NCBI RefSeq assembly: GCF_900112135.1
Contig: NZ_FOLC01000033.1
Span: 1-42,199 of the forward strand
Direction of reading: 5' to 3'
Length of the DNA stretch: 42,199 nucleotides
Source: Collimonas sp. OK412
GTDB taxonomy: Bacteria; Pseudomonadota; Gammaproteobacteria; Burkholderiales; Burkholderiaceae_D
A model generated the notes under the pieces. The model was not told where the DNA came from, made no database searches, and worked only from the letters and a program-made list of their open reading frames with translations. Positions 20,266 through 29,071 of this stretch are shown here, in pieces. Position 1 is the stretch's first letter. Every line of letters starts with the position of its first letter. Position numbers and translations under genes: made by a program.

Positions 20266-20291
20266 AACCTCACCGTGGTGAGGTTTTTTTA
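20266..20291 (+). terminator. Terminator of cspA
   Basis: Arms AACCTCACC and GGTGAGGTT, closely spaced, followed by TTTTTT on the plus strand. Confidence 0.85.
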
Positions 20292-20320
20292 TAGGTACGG
20301 CCCGCAACAGCACGAAAAAA

Positions 20321-20346
20321 AAGCCAGGACACGTCCTGGCTTTTTT
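20321..20346. terminator. Terminator between cspA and icd, mainly for icd
   Basis: Arms AAGCCAGGAC and GTCCTGGCTT flanked by A-runs on one side and T-runs on the other, so it works on both strands. It is the first hairpin after the icd stop codon. Confidence 0.85.
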
Positions 20347-20362
20347 GCAACAACTGACAAAA

Positions 20363-21616
20363 TTACATGTTTTCGATCAGCACTTCGCCGAAACCGGAGC
20401 AGGAAACCTGGGTTGCGCCTTCCATCAGGCGGGCAAAGTCGTAGGTGACCTTTTTCGAGGTAATCGACTTTTGCATCGATTCGATGATCAGGTCGGCAGC
20501 TTCGACCCAGCCCATGTGGCGCAGCATCATTTCCGCCGACAGGATCAGCGAACCCGGGTTGACATAGTCCTTGCCTGCATACTTAGGCGCTGTACCGTGG
20601 GTTGCTTCAAACATTGCAACCGAATCCGACAGGTTGGCGCCCGGCGCGATGCCGATGCCGCCGACTTGTGCCGCCAGGGCGTCGGAAATGTAGTCGCCGT
20701 TCAGGTTCAGGGTGGCGATCACGCTGTATTCGTTCGGACGCAGCAGGATTTGTTGCAGGAATGCATCAGCGATCGAATCCTTGACGATGATTTCGCGGCC
20801 AGTCTTCGGGTTCTTGAATTTCGCCCATGGGCCGCCGTCGATCAGTTCAGCGCCGAATTCCTTTTGCGCCAGGGCATATGCCCAGTCACGGAAGCCGCCT
20901 TCGGTGAACTTCATGATGTTGCCCTTGTGGACAATGGTCACGGATGGCTTGTCGTTGTCGATAGCGTACTGGATCGCCTTGCGCACCAGGCGCTCGGTGC
21001 CTTCGCGCGAAACCGGCTTGACGCCGATGCCGGAAGTGTCAGGGAAACGGATCTTCTTGACGCCCATTTCCTTGATCAGGAATTCGATCAGTTTCTTGGC
21101 GCCGTCGCTGCCTTCTTGCCATTCGATACCGGCGTAGATGTCTTCCGAGTTTTCGCGGAAAATCACCATGTCGGTCTTTTCCGGCTCACGCACTGGCGAA
21201 GGTACGCCCTTGAAATAACGCACCGGGCGCAGGCAGACGTACAGGTCCAGCTCTTGGCGCAGGGCCACGTTCAGGGAACGGATGCCGCCGCCGACTGGCG
21301 TGGTCAACGGACCTTTGATCGAAACGACGTAATCCTTGATTGCAGCCAGGGTCTCTTCCGGCAGCCAGACGTCAGGACCATACACTTTGGTCGACTTTTC
21401 GCCGGCGAACACTTCCATCCAGCTGATCTTGCGCTTGCCTGCATATGCCTTGGACACCGCGGCGTCCACAACCTTGATCATGACCGGGCTGATATCGACG
21501 CCGGTGCCATCGCCTTCGATGTAAGGAATGATTGGATTGTCAGGGACGTTGATCGAAAAATCGGCGTTGACGGTGATTTTTTTGCCTTCAGCAGGCACTT
21601 TGATATGTTGGGACAT
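20363..21616 (-). CDS. icd: NADP-dependent isocitrate dehydrogenase
   Basis: Oxidative decarboxylation of isocitrate to 2-oxoglutarate in the TCA cycle. The 417-residue product matches the E. coli-type enzyme: YIEGDGTG near residue 32, Ser114 in [12 protein letters not shown] (equivalent of the phosphorylatable active-site Ser113), [17 protein letters not shown], and [20 protein letters not shown] (cofactor region). In enterobacteria the Ser is regulated by the kinase/phosphatase AceK; no aceK is seen here. The gap to the divergent rluE-like gene (180 bp) holds two palindromes. Its start follows a CTCCGGAG sequence. Confidence 0.97.
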   Translation of the reverse strand: MSQHIKVPAEGKKITVNADFSINVPDNPIIPYIEGDGTGVDISPVMIKVVDAAVSKAYAGKRKISWMEVFAGEKSTKVYGPDVWLPEETLAAIKDYVVSIKGPLTTPVGGGIRSLNVALRQELDLYVCLRPVRYFKGVPSPVREPEKTDMVIFRENSEDIYAGIEWQEGSDGAKKLIEFLIKEMGVKKIRFPDTSGIGVKPVSREGTERLVRKAIQYAIDNDKPSVTIVHKGNIMKFTEGGFRDWAYALAQKEFGAELIDGGPWAKFKNPKTGREIIVKDSIADAFLQQILLRPNEYSVIATLNLNGDYISDALAAQVGGIGIAPGANLSDSVAMFEATHGTAPKYAGKDYVNPGSLILSAEMMLRHMGWVEAADLIIESMQKSITSKKVTYDFARLMEGATQVSCSGFGEVLIENM

Positions 21617-21678
21617 CTGTGTACTCCGGAGTTGAGGAGGTAAAAACTACCAGTGCGGTTGGATTTGAAACACGGTTG

Positions 21679-21733
21679 GTCTTATATAAGACATAAGACA
21701 AGCATTCCATATTATGCACTAGTATTTTACTAG
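21679..21733. promoter_or_regulatory. Two palindromes in the icd / pseudouridine synthase divergent gap
   Basis: A perfect 14-bp palindrome GTCTTATATAAGAC (21679-21692) is followed at once by another ATAAGAC half. Further on is CTAGTA-TTT-TACTAG (21719-21733). Both lie in the only shared regulatory region of the two divergent genes. No regulator is identified; the first also contains a TATA-rich core that could be part of a promoter. Confidence 0.4.
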
Positions 21734-21795
21734 ACGCTATGTTTTTGCGACACCGGCACCGTGCTTCCTCCATGGCGAAGCACTATACTAGCGCC

Positions 21796-22365
21796 ATGTC
21801 TCTGATTCTGTTCAACAAACCATTTCAAGTGATGTGCCAGTTCTCGGCCCACCCCGGCCGCCCTACGCTGGCCGACTACATCAAGATCCCCGATATCTAC
21901 CCGGCCGGACGGCTCGATGCCGATAGTGAAGGATTATTGTTACTTACCGATGACGGCCAGCTGCAGCACAACATCAGCCATCCGGCGGTGAAGCAGCCCA
22001 AGACTTACATGGCGCAAGTAGAAGGCTTGCCGACCGAGGCCCTGCTGGAGCGCTTGCGGCATGGCGTCGATCTCGGCGACTTCCGCAGCAAGCCGTGCCA
22101 GGCGCGCCAGATCGAAGCGCCCGATTGGCTATGGCCGCGCGATCCGCCGATCCGCCAGCGCCACGACAAACCCACCAGCTGGCTGGCGCTGACCCTGACC
22201 GAAGGCAAGAACCGCCAGGTGCGGCGCATGACGGCGGCGGTGGGATTGCCGACCTTGCGCCTGGTGCGGGTGGCGATCGGGCAGGTGTCGCTGCAAAGCC
22301 ATCCGCTGTGGCCGGGCGAGTCGCTGGCGATCGATCCCGCCGATCTGACCACCTTGAGGAAGTAG
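21796..22365 (+). CDS. rluE: 23S rRNA pseudouridine synthase, RluE-like
   Basis: A 189-residue RsuA/RluB/E/F family enzyme without an S4 domain. The catalytic block is [20 protein letters not shown] with Asp in RLD, and the C-terminal motif is [21 protein letters not shown]. The short form starting directly at LILFNKPF is like RluE, which modifies U2457 of 23S rRNA in E. coli; I infer the same target. ATG 21796 is used, since upstream residues in the longer frame are not conserved. It is divergent to icd. Confidence 0.8.
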   Translation: MSLILFNKPFQVMCQFSAHPGRPTLADYIKIPDIYPAGRLDADSEGLLLLTDDGQLQHNISHPAVKQPKTYMAQVEGLPTEALLERLRHGVDLGDFRSKPCQARQIEAPDWLWPRDPPIRQRHDKPTSWLALTLTEGKNRQVRRMTAAVGLPTLRLVRVAIGQVSLQSHPLWPGESLAIDPADLTTLRK

Positions 22366-22499
22366 CAGTCGATACAAATTGATACAAGTTTCTGGTCTTT
22401 TTAAAAAAGAGTGTCAACCATACGTTTCCGAGGGTCGTTAATTGCAGTGATTCAAGTGAATCATCGATTGATTAACTCGCTAACTGGATGGATTTGAAA

Positions 22500-22727
22500 A
22501 TGAAAAAACTGATCGCTGTTCTGATTGCTGGCCTGTTCGCTTCTTCCGTTTTCGCTGCCGACGCAGCCCCAGCTGCTCCTGCAGCACCTGCTGCCGCCTC
22601 CGCTGAAGCATCGGCGCCTGCAGCCAAGAAGACCACACACAAAGTCAAGAAGGCTAAGAAAGCCGCTAAAGCAAAAGCTGCAAAAGCTGAAGCTCCAGCA
22701 GCCGACGCTGCTCCTGCTGCCAAGTAA
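22500..22727 (+). CDS. Small exported Ala/Lys/Pro-rich protein, acid-shock-protein-like
   Basis: A 75-residue protein with a clear signal peptide (MKKLIAVLIAGLFASSVFA, cut before ADAAPA). The mature part alternates AP/AA repeats with a basic block (KKTTHKVKKAKKAAKAKAAK). This composition resembles E. coli Asr and other small basic periplasmic proteins, but low-complexity similarity is weak evidence for function. I chose ATG 22500 because the signal peptide begins there; ATG 22488 is an alternative. It stands alone with its own terminator. Confidence 0.65.
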   Translation: MKKLIAVLIAGLFASSVFAADAAPAAPAAPAAASAEASAPAAKKTTHKVKKAKKAAKAKAAKAEAPAADAAPAAK

Positions 22728-22746
22728 TTCGGCATCAGTTTCGACA

Positions 22747-22771
22747 AAAGGCAGGCACGTCCTGCCTTTTT
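22747..22771 (+). terminator. Terminator of the small exported protein gene
   Basis: Arms AAAGGCAGG and CCTGCCTTT with loop CACGT, followed by a T-run on the plus strand. Confidence 0.85.
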
Positions 22772-22830
22772 TTACGTCCTGAAACAATTAATATCAGTAG
22801 CCGGCGCCCCTCTGCCGATTTGCCTCTCTG

Positions 22831-22836
22831 TATAAT
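22831..22836 (+). promoter_or_regulatory. Candidate -10 element for the DUF192 gene
   Basis: Perfect TATAAT 28 nt before the ATG, downstream of a terminator; no good -35 element is seen at the usual distance. An AAAGGAG ribosome site follows at 22848-22854. Confidence 0.4.
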
Positions 22837-22864
22837 CTCCCGATCCTAAAGGAGCATTATCGAC

Positions 22865-23326
22865 ATGAGAATAATTCGCCCAGCCTACCTCGCAGCCACC
22901 GCTGCCATCATCGCAAGCTTTACTGCAGCTGCACTGCCGGCCGCGGCCCAGGAAATCCAGCAGCTCCCGGCCACTCCCCTGAATATCGGCATCCATGTGA
23001 TCAAGGCCGAAGTGGCGCGCAGCGAAGAACAGCGCGAACAGGGCCTCATGTTCCGCAAGAAAATGGGCGCCAACGAAGGCATGGTGTTTGTGTTCGAGAC
23101 TCCTGCGGGCATCTGCATGTGGATGAAGAACACCCTGATTCCGCTGTCGGTGGCGTTCATCGACGCCAAAGGCGCGATCCTGAATGTCGAGGAAATGAAG
23201 GCGCAGACGCTGGATTCCCATTGCGCCCAAGGCGCGGCATCTTATGCGCTGGAGATGAACAAGGGCTGGTTCAAGGAAAAGAACATCAAGCCCGGCACCG
23301 TGATCCAGGGTTTGCCTCAGCTATAA
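22865..23326 (+). CDS. DUF192 exported protein
   Basis: A 153-residue protein with a signal peptide (cut likely after LPAAAQ, about residue 29) and a single DUF192 domain: EVARSEEQREQGLMFRKKM, MVFVFETPAGICMWMKNTL and SYALEMNKGWFKEKNIKPG. DUF192 proteins are small beta-rich proteins, many of them secreted, with no settled function. AAAGGAG lies 10 nt before the ATG. It is monocistronic and shares a bidirectional terminator with rpsT. Confidence 0.88.
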   Translation: MRIIRPAYLAATAAIIASFTAAALPAAAQEIQQLPATPLNIGIHVIKAEVARSEEQREQGLMFRKKMGANEGMVFVFETPAGICMWMKNTLIPLSVAFIDAKGAILNVEEMKAQTLDSHCAQGAASYALEMNKGWFKEKNIKPGTVIQGLPQL

Positions 23327-23388
23327 ACAAGCGCGAGAGAAGCAGCGGCCGGACGCCGCTGCGAGTGAGCATGGCAAAAACAAAACAG

Positions 23389-23427
23389 AAAAACCCTGCA
23401 TGACGACATGCGTCATGCAGGGTTTTT
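23389..23427. terminator. Bidirectional terminator between the DUF192 gene and rpsT
   Basis: A perfect 17-bp stem (23389-23405 with 23411-23427) and loop ACATG, with A-run and T-run ends, can stop both converging genes. A smaller hairpin GCAGCGGC/GCCGCTGC precedes it (23342-23362). Confidence 0.9.
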
Positions 23428-23499
23428 CTTAATCCGGCAACAACTCAGTAAAAAACGCCAGCCTGGCTGACGTTCAATTACCGGCTCTCAGTTACCAGC

Positions 23500-23766
23500 T
23501 TAGGCAGCCAGCGCCTTCAGAGCTGCGTTCAGACGGCTCTTATGGCGTGCAGCCTTGTTCTTGTGGATGATTTTCTTGTCCGCGATACGATCGATAGTCG
23601 ATACGGAGTTTTGCAAGACCAGCGCCGCTGCAGCCTTGTCGCCGCCAGTGATTGCCTTGCGGGCAGCTTTGATAGCTGTGCGCAGGGTCGAACGCTGGCT
23701 GGAGTTGTGCAGGTTTTGCTGAACTGCTTGACGAGCACGCTTACGTGCTTGTGCGGTATTTGCCAT
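23500..23766 (-). CDS. rpsT: 30S ribosomal protein S20
   Basis: An 88-residue primary 16S rRNA-binding protein of the small subunit. [38 protein letters not shown] and the C-terminal [21 protein letters not shown] blocks are the standard S20 sequence. Start is ATG at 23764-23766. A good promoter lies upstream (23843-23871). Confidence 0.98.
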   Translation of the reverse strand: MANTAQARKRARQAVQQNLHNSSQRSTLRTAIKAARKAITGGDKAAAALVLQNSVSTIDRIADKKIIHKNKAARHKSRLNAALKALAA

Positions 23767-23842
23767 TTATATTTCCTAAAACGAGGTCGGGAATGCTAAC
23801 GCGGCAAACCAGACCGCGGCGCAGAATTCTGTAAAGCCACGG

Positions 23843-23871
23843 ATTATAACCAGTTTTTGACGAACAGGCAA
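23843..23871 (-). promoter_or_regulatory. Promoter of rpsT
   Basis: Read on the minus strand, TTGCCT and TATAAT are exactly 17 bp apart. The predicted start near 23836 gives a ~70-nt leader. The rest of the 315-bp gap to murJ shows only the murJ -10 described separately. Confidence 0.7.
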
Positions 23872-24067
23872 ATCCCCCTTGCTTTGAAAGCAATTCTGTC
23901 GCAAGAAAGCACCATTATCAGAGTGGCAAGCCGATATTATGATTGCCACGGGAACGATCCTGCCCGGACTTTATCACAGTCAATGTTTGCCGGAAGCAAG
24001 CCAAACCCGGTGCCAACTCACGCTTTTCCACCTCCTGAGAAAGCTGCGGCAGGCGATCTGCTCCAGC

Positions 24068-24073
24068 TATAAT
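24068..24073 (+). promoter_or_regulatory. Candidate -10 element directly before murJ
   Basis: TATAAT ends 8 nt before the murJ ATG, so a transcript from it would begin at or within 2 nt of the start codon. No strong -35 hexamer is seen. Confidence 0.35.
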
Positions 24074-24081
24074 GCCGCTCC

Positions 24082-25632
24082 ATGAACTTGCATAAAACGC
24101 TTGCCACCGTCTCTGGCATGACCATGGTGTCGCGTGTGACGGGCCTGATTCGCGAAATCCTGTACGCGCGCGCATTCGGCGCCGACGGTTATACAGACGC
24201 CTTCGCCATCGCTTTCCGCATTCCCAACCTGTTGCGCCGGCTGTTTGCCGAAGGGGCTTTTTCACAAGCGTTCGTGCCCATCCTGGGCGAATACAAGAAC
24301 CAGAAAGGCGAAGCCGCGACCAAAGAACTGGTCGACCACGTCGCCACCGTGCTGACCTGGGCCATGCTGTTCACCTGCATCATCGGCATCCTGGCCACCC
24401 CGGTGCTAGTGTATTTCATCGCCACCGGCCTGAAAGACAACAAGGAAATATTCGACGCCTCGGTGTTCATGACCCGGATCATGTTCCCTTATATCGGCTT
24501 CATGTCCTTTGTAGCGCTGGCCGGCGGCATCCTGAATACCTGGCATGAATTCAAGATCCCGGCCTTCACCTCGGTGCTGCTCAACCTGGCTTTCATCGTC
24601 GCCTCGCTGTTCGTTGCGCCTTATATGCAACACCCAATCTATGCAATGGCGTTTGCGGTGCTGGTCGGCGGCGTGCTGCAAGTGGCGATCCAGGTGCCGG
24701 CGCTGCTCAAGGTCGGCATGCTGCCGCGGATTGCGCTCAGTCCCATGGTCGGCTTGCGCGACCTGGGCGTGCAGCGGGTGCTGAAAAAAATGGGGCCGGC
24801 GGTGTTCGCCGTGTCGGCCGCCCAGCTCAGCCTGCTGATCAACACCAACATCGCCTCGCGCCTGGGACATGGCAGCGTATCTTTATTGACCTACGGCGAT
24901 CGCCTGATGGAATTTCCGACAGCATTGCTGGGTGTGGCGCTCGGCACCATCCTGCTGCCTAGCCTGTCGAAAGCCAATGCAGACAAAGACCATGGCGAGT
25001 ATTCATCGCTGCTGGATTGGGGACTGCGCCTCACCTTCCTGCTGGCGCTGCCGTCCGCGGTCGGCCTGGCAACCTTGTCAGTGCCGCTGACGGCGACCCT
25101 GTTCCAGCACGGCAAATTCGACGCCGCCTCGGTGGCCGTCACCAGCCAGGTGCTGATTGCCTATGGCGTGGGCCTGATCGGCCTGATCGTGGTGAAAATC
25201 CTGGCTCCCGGTTTTTATGCCAAGCAAGATATCCGCACGCCGGTCAAGATTGCCGTCGGCGTATTGATCGCCACACAATTGATGAACTACCTGTTCGTGC
25301 CGGTGTTCGCAGTGGCCGGCCTGGCGCTGTCGATCAGTGTCGGCGCCTGCCTCAACGCCGGGTTCCTGCTATGGAGCCTGATGCGGCGCGGCATCTACAA
25401 GCCGGAAGCAGGCTGGATCCGCTATTTCATGCGCCTGCTGGGCGCCCTGTTCCTGATGGCCGCCGTTGCGCTGTGGTGCGGCCAGCAATTCGACTGGACC
25501 GGACCGCACACCAGCTCACTGGCGCGCATTGCCGCCCTGTCCGTGGTGTTGGCTGCCTGTGGCATTACTTACTTTGGAGCACTATTGGCGATGGGATTCC
25601 GATTCCGCGATTTCAAGCGGATTGCGCGTTAA
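24082..25632 (+). CDS. murJ: Lipid II flippase MurJ
   Basis: Inner-membrane protein that moves lipid-linked peptidoglycan precursor to the periplasmic face. The 516-residue product has about 14 membrane segments. The N-terminal signature is SRVTGLIREILYARAFGA, followed by TDAFAIAFRIPNLLRRLFAEGAFSQAF, and other MVF-family blocks such as GDRLMEFPTALLGVALGT. Length is normal. The next gene (SirB1-type) follows after about 40 bp on the same strand. Confidence 0.96.
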   Translation: MNLHKTLATVSGMTMVSRVTGLIREILYARAFGADGYTDAFAIAFRIPNLLRRLFAEGAFSQAFVPILGEYKNQKGEAATKELVDHVATVLTWAMLFTCIIGILATPVLVYFIATGLKDNKEIFDASVFMTRIMFPYIGFMSFVALAGGILNTWHEFKIPAFTSVLLNLAFIVASLFVAPYMQHPIYAMAFAVLVGGVLQVAIQVPALLKVGMLPRIALSPMVGLRDLGVQRVLKKMGPAVFAVSAAQLSLLINTNIASRLGHGSVSLLTYGDRLMEFPTALLGVALGTILLPSLSKANADKDHGEYSSLLDWGLRLTFLLALPSAVGLATLSVPLTATLFQHGKFDAASVAVTSQVLIAYGVGLIGLIVVKILAPGFYAKQDIRTPVKIAVGVLIATQLMNYLFVPVFAVAGLALSISVGACLNAGFLLWSLMRRGIYKPEAGWIRYFMRLLGALFLMAAVALWCGQQFDWTGPHTSSLARIAALSVVLAACGITYFGALLAMGFRFRDFKRIAR

Positions 25633-25672
25633 CTGGATCGCACAGTAGAAAATAGTTTGCTAGGATAGAGTC

Positions 25673-26524
25673 ATGACGATCACATCCTTAGAGTACTTTA
25701 CTTCGCTGGTGAAACAAGCCAACGATGTCCCGTTGTTCGAGGCCGCCCTGGCGATCGCGCAGGATGTATATCCGAAGCTGGATTTCGATGCGCCGCAGAA
25801 CGAGCTGGACCGGCTGGCCAATACCTTGCGGCTGCGCCTGCCGGCGGATGCCTCGGCCATCCAGAAACTGCGCCTGCTGAACCAGTTCTTCTACCAGGAG
25901 CTGGGATTCGCGATCAACGTCAATCATTATTACGACACCGACAACAGCTACCTGCACCGGGTGATCGTCAAGCGGCGCGGCATCCCGATATCGCTGGCGC
26001 TGGTCTACATGGAACTGGCGCAGCAGATCGGCTTGCCGGTCAAAGGGGTGTCCTTCCCAGGACATTTCCTGATGAAGCTGACAGTGCCCTCGGGCGATAT
26101 CATGATCGATCCAGCCAACGGCGCCAGCCTGTCGCGCGAGGAACTGGAAGAACGGCTGGAGCCTTACCTGCCGACAGAAAACGACGAGGAAAGAGCGGCC
26201 AGCCGGCTATCGCTGATCAGCTACCTGCAAATTGCCCACCCGCACGACATCCTGGTGCGCATACTGCGCAACCTGAAAGCCATCTACCAGCAAAGCAACC
26301 ACTGGCAGCGGCTGCTGGAAGTGCAGCAACGGATCCTGATCCTGCTGCCGGGCGACGCTGTCGAACGGCGCGACCGCGGACTGGCGTTTGCGCAACTGGA
26401 TTGCCCGCAAGCAGCCTTGGACGACCTGGAACATTATCTGGCGCAGCGGCCGCTGGCAGCCGATGCGGCCGCCTTGCGCGTGCAGGTGGCGGAACTGCGC
26501 GAGGCTTGCAAGCGCTTGAATTGA
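25673..26524 (+). CDS. SirB1-type transglutaminase-like / TPR protein
   Basis: A 283-residue protein of the SirB1 (YchA) family: a transglutaminase-like N-terminal domain with NQFFYQELGFAINVNHYYDTDNSYL, RGIPISLALVYMELAQQIGLP and GVSFPGHFLMKL, followed by tetratricopeptide-like helices (residues ~190-283, e.g. QSNHWQRLLEVQQRILILLPG). The catalytic Cys of true transglutaminases is not evident at the expected helix (SLALVYMEL), which is common in SirB1 proteins. Biochemical role unknown. Its stop codon touches the stop of the opposing GNAT gene with no space between. Confidence 0.8.
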   Translation: MTITSLEYFTSLVKQANDVPLFEAALAIAQDVYPKLDFDAPQNELDRLANTLRLRLPADASAIQKLRLLNQFFYQELGFAINVNHYYDTDNSYLHRVIVKRRGIPISLALVYMELAQQIGLPVKGVSFPGHFLMKLTVPSGDIMIDPANGASLSREELEERLEPYLPTENDEERAASRLSLISYLQIAHPHDILVRILRNLKAIYQQSNHWQRLLEVQQRILILLPGDAVERRDRGLAFAQLDCPQAALDDLEHYLAQRPLAADAAALRVQVAELREACKRLN

Positions 26525-27094
26525 TTAATTGACGTTGGCCGCGGGCCACTCGCTGCGCAACAGCGAGAGCATCAGCATGTCGTGATGCCGGCCACCCCAA
26601 TGCCCAACCTGGCGCATGCACCCTTCGTCGACAAAACCGAGCTGGCGCAGCAGCTTGAGCGAACCCAGGTTGTCGGGATGGACCATGGCCTCGATACGGT
26701 TCAGCGCCATCTCGGCGAAACCCCAGGTCATGACGGCGGTCAGCGTCTCGCGCATGAAGCCCTGTTTCTGGGCCGACGCCGAAAGTTCGTAGCCGATCAT
26801 GCATTTGCGCCAGTTCCGGTCCCAGCGGAACAAGCCGCACGAACCCAGCAACTGGTTATTTCCCCTGGCTTGGATGCCCCAGCGGGTCCCCGGATTTTCA
26901 TCCAGGCGGAAACTGGCAAAACGTTTGATCAAACCCCTTGCTGCTTCCAGGTCCTGCAAGGGGTCCACGCCAAACCAGCGCATCAGCTCAGGATCTCCAT
27001 GCATGGCCAATATCTGTTCTGCATCGCGCTCGATTATCTCGCGCAGGAGCAGGCGTTCGGTCTGGATGACGGGGAAAGCCGGGGCTTCGCTCAT
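26525..27094 (-). CDS. RimJ/RimL-type GNAT acetyltransferase
   Basis: A 189-residue GNAT_3-type protein. It opens with IQTERLLLREIIERDAEQIL and has the typical IGYELSASAQKQGFMRETL acetyl-CoA segment and LNRIEAMVHPDNLGSLKLLRQLGF near the end. The group acetylates protein N-termini or small amines; the substrate cannot be told. It is 81 bp downstream of uup on the same strand and may be its second gene. Confidence 0.88.
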   Translation of the reverse strand: MSEAPAFPVIQTERLLLREIIERDAEQILAMHGDPELMRWFGVDPLQDLEAARGLIKRFASFRLDENPGTRWGIQARGNNQLLGSCGLFRWDRNWRKCMIGYELSASAQKQGFMRETLTAVMTWGFAEMALNRIEAMVHPDNLGSLKLLRQLGFVDEGCMRQVGHWGGRHHDMLMLSLLRSEWPAANVN

Positions 27095-27175
27095 TGCTTA
27101 ACCATGTCCTTCAATGAAAGGTTACGTAGATCTCGAATGAAGGCGCGGCCTTCCCTATCACCACAAAACACCTGC

Positions 27176-29071
27176 TTATCCCTTGCTGCGCGCCTCGATC
27201 ACTTCCCACTTCTCCAGGCTCTCCAGCAGCAAACCGTCGATTTCTGCGAAGCGGTCGTTGAGGCGCTTCACTTCGTCCGGCTTCTGCTTGTACAGGTCGG
27301 GATCGGCCAGCTGGCTGGAAATGGCTTTCTGTTCCGCTTCCAGCTTGGCGATCAGCAGCGGCAATTCTTTCAGCTCTTGCTGTTCCTTGTAGCTGAGTTT
27401 TTTCTGCTTGACGGCAGGCTCTGCCTTGGCTTCCACCTTGGCTTCGCTCTTGGCCTTGGCGATCACCGCCGACTGGCTTGGACGCACGCGCTCCCAGTCG
27501 GTGTAGCCGCCCACATATTCGCGCCACATGCCGTCGCCCTCGGCGGCGATCACCTGGGTCACCACGTTGTCGAGGAAGGTGCGGTCATGGCTGACCAGGA
27601 ACACCGTGCCGCTATAGTCTTCCAGTAATTCTTCCAGCAGTTCCAGCGTATCGATGTCGAGGTCGTTGGTCGGTTCATCCAGCACCAGCACGTTGGCCGG
27701 CTTGGCGAACAGGCGCGCCAGCAGCAAGCGGTTGCGTTCGCCGCCGGACAACGATTTGACCGGCGAACGGGCGCGCTCCGGTGCGAACAGGAAATCGTTC
27801 AGGTAAGTCATCACGTGCTTGCGCTGGCCGTTGATCTCGACCCAGTCGCTGCCCGGCGCGATGGTGTCGGCCAGGCTCGCGTCTTCGTTCAGCTGCGCGC
27901 GCATCTGGTCGAAATACGCGATCTGCAATTTGGTGCCCTGCTTGACCGTGCCGCTGTCGGGCTGGTCTTCGCCCAGGATCAGTTTCAGCAGTGTGGTTTT
28001 GCCGGCGCCGTTCTGGCCGATCAGGCCGACCTTGTCGCCACGCATGATGGTAGCGGTGAAATTATTCACGATGACCTTCTCGCCGAACGCCTTGTTGACA
28101 TCGGTCAGCTCGGCCACGATCTTGCCGGAGCGTTCGCCCGAGGACACGTCCAGCTTGACCTGGCCCTGCTGGTCGCGGCGCGCGCTGCGCGCCAGGCGCA
28201 GGGCTTCCAGGCGGCGCACCCGGCCTTCGTCGCGGGTGCGGCGTGCTTGCACGCCCTTGCGGATCCAGATTTCTTCCTGCGCCAGGAATTTATCGAACTT
28301 GGCGTTCTCTACCTCTTCGATTTCCAGCTGCTCGGCCTTGCGTACCTGGTAGGCCGTGAAATTGCCTGGGAAGGACAGGATGCGGCCGCGGTCCAGTTCA
28401 ATGATGCGGGTAGCGACGTTATCCAGGAAACTGCGGTCATGGGTAATGAACAGCACGCTGCCCTTGTAGTCGCGCAGCAAACCCTCGAGCCACATGATCG
28501 AGCTGAAATCCAGGTGGTTGGTCGGTTCGTCGAGCAGCAAGACATCAGGCGCGCTGACCAGGGCGCAAGCCAGCGCGACGCGCTTTTGCATGCCGCCCGA
28601 AAGCTGCCCCATCAGCAAGTCCTTGTCCAGGTTAAGACGGTCCAGCGTGGTCTCGACCTTATTGGTCAGGCTCCAGGCGTCGGCCGCATCGAGCTTGCTC
28701 TGGATCTCGTGCATGCGCTCCATGATGGCGTCGTCGTTATCGCCGCCGAACTGGCCGGTCAGCGCATCGTATTCGTTCAGCAGCGCCTGCATCTCGCCCA
28801 TGCCGGACGCTACCGCGTCGAACACTGACATCTCGGATTCGAAATGCGGTTCCTGGTCGACGTAGGCGATCTTGATCCCTTGCTGCATCACCATCAGCCC
28901 GTCGTCCAGCCTGGACACGCCGGCGATGGTTTTCAGCAGCGACGACTTGCCGGTGCCGTTGCGGCCGATCAAGCCGACCCGCTCTCCCGATTCCAGGGAA
29001 AATTCCGCGCGGTCCAGCAGCGCAACGTGACCGAATGCGAGTTGCGCATTGGTGATAGAAATGACAGCCAT
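27176..29071 (-). CDS. uup: ABC-F ATPase Uup
   Basis: A 631-residue soluble protein with two ABC domains: Walker A GRNGTGKS (36-43) with signature LSGGMQKRVALA, and Walker A GQNGAGKT with signature LSGGERNRLLLA. The C-terminal coiled coil (LPLLIAKLEAEQKAISSQL and onwards) is the mark of Uup among ABC-F proteins. In E. coli Uup acts on ribosomes/branched DNA-related phenotypes and transposon excision; which applies here is not known. ATG 29071 (MAVISITNAQLAFG) is chosen over 29155 because ABC-F proteins start there. Upstream (29072-29460) is a gap shared with the MHYT gene. Confidence 0.92.
   Translation of the reverse strand: MAVISITNAQLAFGHVALLDRAEFSLESGERVGLIGRNGTGKSSLLKTIAGVSRLDDGLMVMQQGIKIAYVDQEPHFESEMSVFDAVASGMGEMQALLNEYDALTGQFGGDNDDAIMERMHEIQSKLDAADAWSLTNKVETTLDRLNLDKDLLMGQLSGGMQKRVALACALVSAPDVLLLDEPTNHLDFSSIMWLEGLLRDYKGSVLFITHDRSFLDNVATRIIELDRGRILSFPGNFTAYQVRKAEQLEIEEVENAKFDKFLAQEEIWIRKGVQARRTRDEGRVRRLEALRLARSARRDQQGQVKLDVSSGERSGKIVAELTDVNKAFGEKVIVNNFTATIMRGDKVGLIGQNGAGKTTLLKLILGEDQPDSGTVKQGTKLQIAYFDQMRAQLNEDASLADTIAPGSDWVEINGQRKHVMTYLNDFLFAPERARSPVKSLSGGERNRLLLARLFAKPANVLVLDEPTNDLDIDTLELLEELLEDYSGTVFLVSHDRTFLDNVVTQVIAAEGDGMWREYVGGYTDWERVRPSQSAVIAKAKSEAKVEAKAEPAVKQKKLSYKEQQELKELPLLIAKLEAEQKAISSQLADPDLYKQKPDEVKRLNDRFAEIDGLLLESLEKWEVIEARSKG

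Noticed and set aside
26521-26530. Directly abutting stop codons of the SirB1 and GNAT genes as a sign of a fused or misread gene
   Set aside because: Both proteins have normal length and clear domains; convergent genes without a gap occur by chance in compact genomes.
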